Translations under genes and position numbers: made by a program
The notes under the pieces: generated by a model
Database searches by the model: none
The model's input: only the letters and a program-made list of their open reading frames with translations
What the model was told of the DNA's origin: nothing
Shown: positions 43,762-51,056 of the stretch, in pieces
How positions within the stretch are numbered: the stretch's first letter is position 1
Layout of the letters: each line of letters opens with the position of its first letter
Assembly (NCBI GenBank): GCA_965224495.1
Contig: CBDCZI010000029.1
Span: 323,774-387,773, forward strand
Length of the DNA: 64,000 bases
Reading direction: 5' to 3'
Origin: CBDCZI01 sp965224495
GTDB taxonomy: Bacteria; Bacteroidota; Bacteroidia; Cytophagales; JAAEPT01

Positions 43762-43833
43762 GCGTGAGGGATTGCAGTGGAAATCCTTTGCTGAGGAACG
43801 AAGCAAAGATTGAGAACGAAAAGCCCGACCCGA
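43762..43833 (+). repeat. Dispersed structured repeat, copy D
   Basis: TGAGGGATTGCAGTGGAAAT, CCTTTGCT, loop GAGGAACGA, AGCAAAGATTGAGAACGAAA and AGCCCGACCCG. The stem bases differ from copies A and C in a compensating way (TTTGCT/AGCAAA against TTTTGT/ACAAAA), which supports RNA-level or hairpin conservation. Confidence 0.75.
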
Positions 43834-43930
43834 CAAAGGAGGGGCACGCCCAAATGTGTTCAATAATTTGTCTAATTGGTATTAAATAGTTATATTTCTT
43901 AAAGCGTTACCTGAGAGTAGTATATAAGAG

Positions 43931-46375
43931 ATGAATTTATTTTTTAGACATTTTCCTGAATTAGCTTTCCCTTCACTAGAGGGGGAACTCAAAGGGCTGT
44001 TTTTAAAACAGTACAACAAGAAATCAATCATATTGGTAAGAATGTCTCTCATTCTTACGTTGTTTATTTCTTTAGTACCCTTTTCTTTTTTGGATACTCA
44101 GATGTTGCCTTCTCATAAAAATATTGCCTGGGGACTTCGTTTTTATATTCAAGGTCCGGTGTTGCTGTTGACGCTTTACCTTACGTTTCAGCCTGTGATA
44201 ATGAAACGGTTTCAGCTTATTGTCTTTTTGTCTAACTTTATTATGTCGTCGACTGTGTTGGCGATGATAGCGATTAGTGGGCCTCATGAATTGGCTTACA
44301 CGCAATATTATACGGGGGTAATGTTGTTGATGACGGCAACTATTGTGATGCGTATGCGATTTAAGGCTACGGCACTGAGTTTGACGATGACTATTTGTAT
44401 TTATCTTTTTGTGTCTATTTTCATTCAAAAGATGCATTTGCCAGATATAGACCCACAGCACCCTGTGTTATTAGCTACGGCTTCAATGTTTTTGATGTCT
44501 GTGTTTATAACTATTGTAGGGGGAGCTTACTTGTTGGAAACTGTAGCGAGACAAAACTTTTTATCCCAACTTTTACTAGAGAAAGAAAAGGAGGTAGTGG
44601 AAGAGAGTTCGGAGGAAATGAATGCTCAAAATGAAAGAATAGAGGAGTACAATAGCACCTTGCAAACTCAAAATGATACGATAAAAAGTAGTCATCAGCG
44701 TATAACAGATAGTATCTCTTATGCTCAAAGAATACAAGGGCAACTTTTGCCTAAACAGTCAGAGATAGCGAAATATTTACCACATCACTTTATTTTTTAT
44801 AAGCCTAAAGATGTGGTGAGTGGAGACTTCTATTGGTTTGTTCATTTAGAAGGGCGTAGTTATTTGGCGGTAGTTGATTGTACAGGTCATGGAGTACCAG
44901 GTGCTTTTTTAAGTTTTATTGGGCACAGTACATTAAATAAAGCCGTTTTTGAAAAAGGTATTAGGCAACCAAGTGATTTACTAAATTATTTGAATACTGA
45001 AATGGCGGTCACTTTGAAAAAAGAAGAGGGCGGGATTAGCAACGGAATGGATTTGACTCTCATTGTATTTGATGAGAACAAGGATACCGTTTGTTTTGCA
45101 GGGGCAAGAAACCCTTTGGTTGTTGTGCGAGACGGAGAATTGATGCGTTACAAGACGGATTTACGTAGTGTTGGAGAGCCTTTTAATGGTCGTTTTCAGA
45201 CATTTACTCAACAAAGTGTTGAACTTCAAACGGGTGATAATGTTTACTTGTTTTCTGATGGGTTTGCTGATCAATTTGGAGGTGAAAATAATAAGAAATA
45301 TTTGATTAAACGATTTAGGAATAAGCTTTTAGAGATACACTCCTTAGAGCCAAAAGCACAAAAACAAGCGTTAGAGACGGAGCTGAACGAATGGCGAAAC
45401 GGAGAGGTTCAAACAGATGATGTACTGGTTATAGGTTTGGTCTATACAAGTCACACAGAGAAAGAGAAAGCTTTGGGAGTAATGAAAACGATTTCTTCGT
45501 CAATAAATGAATTGATGGAGTTAGAGGGTTTTTCAAAGAAGCATTATGAAGAGATAGATAATATAATTAGTGAAGTGGCTCAAATGCTTGCCGATAATCA
45601 TATTACAAGAGAGGAGGTAACAAAAATAAATCATAGTTTTGGTGATGGTTTTTTGGAAAACACACTTCAAGGTTATGCCTTTAGAAAACCGTATGGTTAT
45701 GCGGGTGATTTTTTGATTATAGATAAAATTTATACTTATCATAAATCGAGCGTAGGGAGGTATAAGAAATGGGATGAACATTTTCATGTTCAATCAGCTC
45801 CAAAGGCAGTGCGTAACCGCAAAGAGTATTTTAAGAAAATGCTTTTAGGGAAAAGCAGAGAGAAAGAAAGTATTGAATTATTAAACCTTGCAAGTGGTCC
45901 TGCTCGTGATGTAGCAGAGCTGTATGAGCAACTGGATGGTAGTGCCCAAATAACAACTACCTGTGTGGAAATGGATGTCAATGCAATTGAATATGCAGAG
46001 AAAGTGACCGCTCAGTATAAGGATAAAATAAAATTCATCAATAAAAATGTCTTTAAGTTTAGTACGGAAAAGAAGTTTGATGTGGTTTGGTCTGCAGGTT
46101 TGTTTGATTATTTTGACGATAGAACATTTGTAGTACTTTTAAAAAAGATGAAAGAATGGTGTACGTCCGAAGGAGAAATTATCATAGGTAATTTTAATGA
46201 AGAGAATAATCCTAGTCGTGATTATATGGAAGTTTTTGGTGAATGGTATTTACATCACAGAACAGAAGGAAGGTTGATACAGTTGGCTTTAAAAGCAGGT
46301 TTTGACAGAGCAAATATTGCCGTAGCAAAAGAACCAGAAAATGTGAATTTGTTTTTGCATATTAAGTTGAAGTGA
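43931..46375 (+). CDS. Six-TM sensor / SpoIIE phosphatase / methyltransferase-like fusion
   Basis: The 814-residue protein has four parts. (1) About six membrane helices lie between residues 35 and 215. (2) A coiled coil with TDSISYAQRIQGQLLP spans about 215-275. (3) A SpoIIE/PP2C-type phosphatase domain spans 285-505, with metal ligands in VSGDFYWF, VVDCTGHGVPGAF, LFSDGFADQFGG and QTDDVLVIGL. (4) A C-terminal domain spans 560-814, with KPYGYAGDFLIIDKIY and SAM motifs LLNLASGPARDVAELYE (about 651), CVEMDVNAIEY and FDVVWSAGLFDYF. The last part looks like class I methyltransferases of the PhcB kind, which make 3-hydroxy fatty-acid methyl ester signals; that identity is an inference. A decayed paralogue lies directly downstream. 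The ATG at 43931 is the first in frame. Confidence 0.78.
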   Translation: MNLFFRHFPELAFPSLEGELKGLFLKQYNKKSIILVRMSLILTLFISLVPFSFLDTQMLPSHKNIAWGLRFYIQGPVLLLTLYLTFQPVIMKRFQLIVFLSNFIMSSTVLAMIAISGPHELAYTQYYTGVMLLMTATIVMRMRFKATALSLTMTICIYLFVSIFIQKMHLPDIDPQHPVLLATASMFLMSVFITIVGGAYLLETVARQNFLSQLLLEKEKEVVEESSEEMNAQNERIEEYNSTLQTQNDTIKSSHQRITDSISYAQRIQGQLLPKQSEIAKYLPHHFIFYKPKDVVSGDFYWFVHLEGRSYLAVVDCTGHGVPGAFLSFIGHSTLNKAVFEKGIRQPSDLLNYLNTEMAVTLKKEEGGISNGMDLTLIVFDENKDTVCFAGARNPLVVVRDGELMRYKTDLRSVGEPFNGRFQTFTQQSVELQTGDNVYLFSDGFADQFGGENNKKYLIKRFRNKLLEIHSLEPKAQKQALETELNEWRNGEVQTDDVLVIGLVYTSHTEKEKALGVMKTISSSINELMELEGFSKKHYEEIDNIISEVAQMLADNHITREEVTKINHSFGDGFLENTLQGYAFRKPYGYAGDFLIIDKIYTYHKSSVGRYKKWDEHFHVQSAPKAVRNRKEYFKKMLLGKSREKESIELLNLASGPARDVAELYEQLDGSAQITTTCVEMDVNAIEYAEKVTAQYKDKIKFINKNVFKFSTEKKFDVVWSAGLFDYFDDRTFVVLLKKMKEWCTSEGEIIIGNFNEENNPSRDYMEVFGEWYLHHRTEGRLIQLALKAGFDRANIAVAKEPENVNLFLHIKLK

Positions 46376-46389
46376 TTATTTGTGTAGCT

Positions 46390-47471
46390 ATGAAACAATG
46401 GAATGAATTTAGAAAAGGGCTATCGTTTCCTGTTTTTGATAAAGAAACAGAGCAACGTTATGTACTAGATTATAACAAAAATTTTTTGTTCTTTTTGAGG
46501 CTATCGTTATTTTTACGATTTTAGATAATTATACGATGCCTCTTCATAAAGAGGAAATACGTAATATCCATTTTTTTATTCAGGCTCCTGTATTATTGTT
46601 AGCAATATACCTTTCTTATCAACCTATAGCCTTAAAATATTTCCAAACAATAGGGCTTGTGCCTGTTTTTATTTTGTCGCTGTCGGTTATTTATGCCATT
46701 TATATCAGTTCTCCCGAAGAGTTGGTATATACACAGTATTATTCGGCTATCTTGTTGGTTATAAGTAGTATGACTGTTTTAAGGATAAGAGTAAAAGCAA
46801 CTGTAATAACTATATTGTTACTTATCTTGATTTATGCGTTTGTAGCGATTTACTTTAAGGGAATGCTCACTACAGCTATAGATACTGATTACCCTGTTCT
46901 TTTTGCTAATAGTCTGGTGTTTTTTGGCGTTACAGCAATAACTGTTATTATGGTTAATTATATTATGGAAAGTTTTTCTATGCATAGTTTCTTAGCCAGC
47001 GAATTGCTTTCGGAAGAGAAAAAACAGTAGAAGAGGTAAATACAACATTGCAAGGGCAGAATGAAAAAATATCAACTACTCATCAACGAATCACGGATAG
47101 TATATTGTATGCTAAACGGATACAGGAGCAATTACTACCTAAGAGAGCTAAAATAGATGAACAACTAGCTGATAATTTTATTCTGTACCAACCCAAAGAT
47201 ATTGTAAGCGGTGATTTTTATTGGTTTGTCCACCTTGATGGGGTGAGTTATCTTGCTGTTGTGGACTGTACTGGACATGGTGTTCCTGGAGCTTTTTTGA
47301 GTTTTATTGGGCATAGTATTTTAAATAAAGCTCTTTAGAGAAAAACTCTTACAAATCCATTCTTTACCTATGAATGAACAAGAACAAGTGTTGAAAAAAG
47401 AACTTTCAGATTGGAAAGGTGACAATGAGCAAACCGATGATGTGCTTGTTTTTGGAATGAAGGTGGGTTGA
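46390..47471 (+). pseudogene. Decayed paralogue of the sensor/SpoIIE phosphatase
   Basis: Reading from ATG 46390 (MKQWNEFRKGLSFPVF) gives the same layout as the upstream protein, but with frame breaks near 46505 (TTTTT run; FFTILDNYTMPLHK resumes) and 47026 (AAAAAA run; KTVEEVNTTLQGQNEKI resumes). An internal loss of about 120 residues follows NKAL at 47338, where the phosphatase tail EKLLQIHSLPMNEQEQ begins in another frame. The tail ends QTDDVLVFGMKVG. No methyltransferase domain is present. The large deletion shows real decay rather than read errors alone. Divergence from the intact copy is high, so the duplication is old. Confidence 0.85.
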
Positions 47472-47524
47472 TAATAGACTACTTTTGATAGGTTGATGGA
47501 TTTTCTTTATGCAGAAAAGTTGAG

Positions 47525-47532
47525 TACCTTTG
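47525..47532 (+). promoter_or_regulatory. -7 promoter element for rlmN (TACCTTTG), near-leaderless
   Basis: Exact TAnnTTTG ending only four bases before ATG 47537, so the transcript should begin at or next to the start codon. Confidence 0.55.
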
Positions 47533-47536
47533 TGGT

Positions 47537-48586
47537 ATGGAAACGACACCAAAAGACATACGAGCACTTTCATTTGAAGAGGTAAAACAAAGTTTTGTTG
47601 AGCAGGGAGAAAAAGCATTTCGTGCGAAACAAGTTTTTGAATGGCTTTGGAAAAAATCAGCAACGTCTTTTGATGAAATGACCAACTTGTCTTTAAAAAC
47701 AAGAGAATGGTTAAAAACGCATTTTGTAATCAATGCCGTAACCATAGATTCTGCACAGCACAGTAATGACGGCACGGTCAAATATATTTTTAAATTACAC
47801 GACGGACACAAAGTCGAAGGTGTTTTAATACCAACTGACAAGCGTATTACTGTTTGTATTTCGACACAAGTAGGTTGTTCGTTGTCTTGTAGCTTTTGTG
47901 CAACGGGGTTTATGGATAGAAAACGTAACCTTGATGCTGCCGAAATTTATGACCAAGTGGTTTTGGTAAAAAATGAAGCCGAACGTTTGTTACAGCGTCC
48001 GTTGACCAATATTGTGTATATGGGAATGGGCGAACCTTTGCTTAATTTTGCTCATACAGTCAAATCTACCGAGTTGATTTGTAATGACGAAGGTTTGGGG
48101 ATGTCGCCACGACGAATCACTGTTTCTACTGCAGGAATAGCGAAAATGATAGAGAAATTGGGTGATGAAGAAGTGAAGTTTAACCTTGCATTGTCTTTAC
48201 ACGCTGCCAATGACGAAAAGCGTAACGAGATTATGCCTATCAACGAAAAGAATACGCTGAAGGTATTGGAGAAAGCATTAAATCATTTTTACCTAAAAAC
48301 GAAAAATAAAATAACGTTAGAATACATTGTTTTTAATGACTTTAACGACAGTTTACAAGACGCACAAGAATTGTTAGAGTTTGCTAAACGTGTGCCTTGT
48401 AAAGTTAATATTATCGAGTACAACCCAATTGAGCAAGCAGATTTCGTAAATGCGAAAGAAGATGCTATAGACCAATTTAAAGAGTTGTTAGAAAAAAATG
48501 GGGTGATTGTCAACGTGCGTAGAAGTAGAGGGAAAGATATTGATGCAGCGTGTGGACAGTTAGCAGGTAAAGAAAAAAAGGATTAA
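47537..48586 (+). CDS. rlmN: Dual-specificity RNA methyltransferase RlmN
   Basis: The 349-residue radical SAM enzyme makes m2A2503 in 23S rRNA and m2A37 in some tRNAs. The radical SAM cluster cysteines are in GCSLSCSFCATG (about residue 115); other blocks are VYMGMGEPLLN, RRITVSTAGIAKMI, LALSLHAANDEKR and the C-terminal RRSRGKDIDAACGQLAG with the acceptor cysteine. Length is normal. ATG 47537 fits the family N-terminus (METTPKDIRALSFEEV), although the promoter lies almost on top of it. A 68-residue ORF follows after one base. Confidence 0.96.
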   Translation: METTPKDIRALSFEEVKQSFVEQGEKAFRAKQVFEWLWKKSATSFDEMTNLSLKTREWLKTHFVINAVTIDSAQHSNDGTVKYIFKLHDGHKVEGVLIPTDKRITVCISTQVGCSLSCSFCATGFMDRKRNLDAAEIYDQVVLVKNEAERLLQRPLTNIVYMGMGEPLLNFAHTVKSTELICNDEGLGMSPRRITVSTAGIAKMIEKLGDEEVKFNLALSLHAANDEKRNEIMPINEKNTLKVLEKALNHFYLKTKNKITLEYIVFNDFNDSLQDAQELLEFAKRVPCKVNIIEYNPIEQADFVNAKEDAIDQFKELLEKNGVIVNVRRSRGKDIDAACGQLAGKEKKD

Positions 48587-48587
48587 T

Positions 48588-48794
48588 ATGGACGAATTTG
48601 TAGACTACCTCGAAGGAAAAAGAATAGATGCGATTATTTTTTTAGCAAAAGAACCAATACTTTACAAAGAGTGGGAAGGAGAGTTTTTACAAATGCACCC
48701 CAAAAGTTTCACTTCTCAAAAACTCTATTTAATAAATAATATCCGTCGTTTGTATTTGTTACCAGAAGACCGAGTGGTAAAGAAAAAGAAGTAA
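48588..48794 (+). CDS. Small conserved hypothetical protein (68 aa)
   Basis: Starts one base after the rlmN stop (MDEFVDYLEGKRIDAIIFLA) and holds a central helix-like KEWEGEFLQMHPKSFTSQKL and a basic LINNIRRLYLLPEDR end. I recall similar short proteins with a FxxQ(K)xFLIN-type segment in Bacteroidota, but no function is known. The tight spacing means it is almost certainly co-expressed with rlmN. It ends before the palindromic terminator at 48811. Confidence 0.7.
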   Translation: MDEFVDYLEGKRIDAIIFLAKEPILYKEWEGEFLQMHPKSFTSQKLYLINNIRRLYLLPEDRVVKKKK

Positions 48795-48810
48795 TTGGGT
48801 TAAAAAATAA

Positions 48811-48847
48811 TCATAAAAAAAGGAACGTAAAGTTCCTTTTTTTATGA
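48811..48847. terminator. Bidirectional terminator between rlmN operon and rny
   Basis: Sixteen-base perfect arms (TCATAAAAAAAGGAAC and its complement) with a five-base loop, placed between convergent genes. Confidence 0.92.
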
Positions 48848-48861
48848 TTTGATATGTTTTT

Positions 48862-50418
48862 TTATTTAGCGTAGTTTACCGCTCTCATTTCTCTGATAAC
48901 AGTCACCTTGATTTGTCCAGGGTATTGCATTTCAGTTTCTATTTTTTTAGATATATCAAAAGATAACTCGCTTGCTTTTACATCCGAAACATTTTCTGCA
49001 TCGACCATGATACGTAACTCACGACCAGCAGAGATAGCATAACATTTGTTTACCCCATCAAATTCTAAAGCTGTGTTTTCAAGGTCTTTTAAGCGTTGGA
49101 TATAAGATTCCATTACTTCTCTACGAGCGCCAGGACGAGCCCCTGAGATAGCGTCACATGACTGTACGATAGGAGAGATGATCGAAGTCATTTCTATTTC
49201 ATCGTGGTGAGCACCAATTGCGTTAACAATCTCAGGATGTTCCCCATGCTTTTTAGCTAATTCCATACCGATAATAGCGTGGGGTTTTTCTGAGTTTTCA
49301 GCCACCTTACCTATATCATGTAATAATCCTGCTCTTTTTGCTTTCTTCACGTTTAGCCCAAGCTCTGCTGCCATTATAGCACACATATTAGCGACTTCAC
49401 GCGAGTGTTGCAGTAAGTTCTGTCCGTAAGAAGAACGGAAGCGCATACGTCCTACCATTCTAATTAACTCAGGGTGTAAACCGTGAATAGAAAGGTCTAT
49501 GGCTGTACGTTCACCAATTTCGATAATTTCTTCGTTGATGTCCTTAAATGTTTTCTTAACAATCTCTTCAATACGTGCAGGGTGAATACGTCCGTCAGTC
49601 ACCAAACGGTGTAAAGATAAACGAGCAACCTCTCTACGTACAGGATCGTGACCAGAAATGATAATTGCTTCAGGCGTGTCATCAACAATGATTTCAACAC
49701 CTGTAGCAGCTTCCAAAGCACGAATGTTTCTACCTTCACGTCCAATAATCTTTCCTTTGATATCGTCAGACTCTAAATTAAAGATAGACACACAGTTTTC
49801 AACCGCAGTTTCTGATGCCGTTCGTTGAATAGTGTCTATAATTACTTTTCTAGCGTTTTTAGAAGCTGTAAGTTTGGCTTCGTCTTCAATGTTTTTAATG
49901 ATGTAAGAAGCTCTTGTTCTTGCTTCGTTTTGCATCACTTCCATCAAACTATTGACAGCATCTTCTTTAGACATGTTTGCCATCACTTCCAATTTGGCAG
50001 CTTCTTTTAATTTCAACTGCTCTAAATCGTCTTTTCTCTTTGCTACGATTTTTAATTGAGCATCTAGATTTTCTTTCTTCGACTCTAACTCAGCGTGTTC
50101 TCGCTTGTTGCTTTCTACTTGTTTAGAAAGGCCTTGGTCTTTTTGTTTGAGCTTATTTTCTTCCGTCGAAATGTTTTGCTTGCGCTTGTTTACATCTTCG
50201 TCAAAATCTGACTTCATTTGCATAAACTTCTCACGAGCTTCTAAGATTTTCTCTTTTTTAATAGCATCTTGTTTCGAATGAGCGTCTTTTACAATTTGTT
50301 TGGCTCTTGTCTCTGCCTCCGAAATTGCTTTGTCATTGTTTCCTTTAAAGATAAACTTTCCCGCAGCTATACCTGCGATAAGAGCACCTACACCTGCTAA
50401 TACGATATTTGTATCCAT
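48862..50418 (-). CDS. rny: Ribonuclease Y
   Basis: The 518-residue membrane-anchored endoribonuclease initiates mRNA decay. It has an N-terminal helix (NIVLAGVGALIAGIAAGKFI), a long charged coiled coil (about residues 30-190), a KH domain (KGKIIGREGRNIRALEAATG) and an HD domain (GLLHDIGKVAENSE, then AIGAHHDEIEM). Length is normal (about 515-525). It is the last gene of the pheT-coiled coil-zapA-rny row on the minus strand and ends at the 48811 terminator. It is 59 bases downstream of zapA. Confidence 0.97.
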   Translation of the reverse strand: MDTNIVLAGVGALIAGIAAGKFIFKGNNDKAISEAETRAKQIVKDAHSKQDAIKKEKILEAREKFMQMKSDFDEDVNKRKQNISTEENKLKQKDQGLSKQVESNKREHAELESKKENLDAQLKIVAKRKDDLEQLKLKEAAKLEVMANMSKEDAVNSLMEVMQNEARTRASYIIKNIEDEAKLTASKNARKVIIDTIQRTASETAVENCVSIFNLESDDIKGKIIGREGRNIRALEAATGVEIIVDDTPEAIIISGHDPVRREVARLSLHRLVTDGRIHPARIEEIVKKTFKDINEEIIEIGERTAIDLSIHGLHPELIRMVGRMRFRSSYGQNLLQHSREVANMCAIMAAELGLNVKKAKRAGLLHDIGKVAENSEKPHAIIGMELAKKHGEHPEIVNAIGAHHDEIEMTSIISPIVQSCDAISGARPGARREVMESYIQRLKDLENTALEFDGVNKCYAISAGRELRIMVDAENVSDVKASELSFDISKKIETEMQYPGQIKVTVIREMRAVNYAK

Positions 50419-50477
50419 TTTTTATATATATTTAAAATGGAAAAGAGTGATCAGAAAAAATTAAAAATAAATCAGAA

Positions 50478-50759
50478 TTAGACCTCTTTTATGAGTTTCA
50501 ATAAAGAACGAAATTGTTCAGAAGAGTTATCGTCATTGTCTTTGGTGGCTGTTTTACTATTTAGTTTATCTACGATGGCATCAAAAGCGACCATTGCTAA
50601 TAGGTCTTGAATATCGTTAATTCTAAAAGTGTCTTTGAAAAGTTTAACTTTTTCATTGACCAGTTTACTTGCCTCTATGACTCTTTCTTCTTCTTCAGGA
50701 GTGGTGGAAATAGGATATTCTCTTCCAAGAATAGTTATTTTTATCTTATTGTTCCCCAT
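50478..50759 (-). CDS. zapA: Cell division protein ZapA
   Basis: The 93-residue cytoplasmic protein crosslinks FtsZ filaments at the division ring. The N-terminal globular part (KIKITILGREYPISTTPEEEERVIEAS) and the following long helix are those of ZapA. The C-terminus is short. It sits between a coiled-coil ORF six bases upstream and rny. The gap to rny is too short to hold a 6S RNA, which in some bacteria lies next to zapA. Confidence 0.92.
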   Translation of the reverse strand: MGNNKIKITILGREYPISTTPEEEERVIEASKLVNEKVKLFKDTFRINDIQDLLAMVAFDAIVDKLNSKTATKDNDDNSSEQFRSLLKLIKEV

Positions 50760-50765
50760 CAGAAT

Positions 50766-51053
50766 TTATTGTTTTAGATGAATAATACACCTATCTATTT
50801 CTTTGATATATTCGTTAATCTTGTGCTTAAACTCAGCACCTTTCGTCTCTTCCCCAACTACACTAGTTACAATGTTAGTCAAATTTTCTCGCTTTTGAAA
50901 GTCCTTGAACTTTTGGTCTTTCTCAACGAGCTCTTCTTTTAACTCAACGATTTCTTTTTTAAGTATTGAGTACTCATTTTCAAGTGCCTTATGTTTAAGT
51001 ATAAAGGCACCAATATGTGAGCGTAATTCTTCGTAAAGATTATCGTTTATCAT
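50766..51053 (-). CDS. Coiled-coil protein between pheT and zapA
   Basis: The 95-residue protein is mostly one long heptad-like helix (KALENEYSILKKEIVELKEE ... FKDFQKRENL), followed by a short C-terminal segment. It resembles ZapB-type division proteins in size, coiled-coil character and position beside zapA, but sequence identity was not established. The start is MINDNLYEELRSHIG. It is three bases from pheT and six from zapA, so it is certainly part of that operon. Confidence 0.75.
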   Translation of the reverse strand: MINDNLYEELRSHIGAFILKHKALENEYSILKKEIVELKEELVEKDQKFKDFQKRENLTNIVTSVVGEETKGAEFKHKINEYIKEIDRCIIHLKQ

Positions 51054-51056
51054 GAG

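Noticed and set aside
50419..50477. 6S RNA between zapA and rny
   Set aside because: The gap is only 59 bases, too short for a 6S RNA, and shows no matching hairpin.
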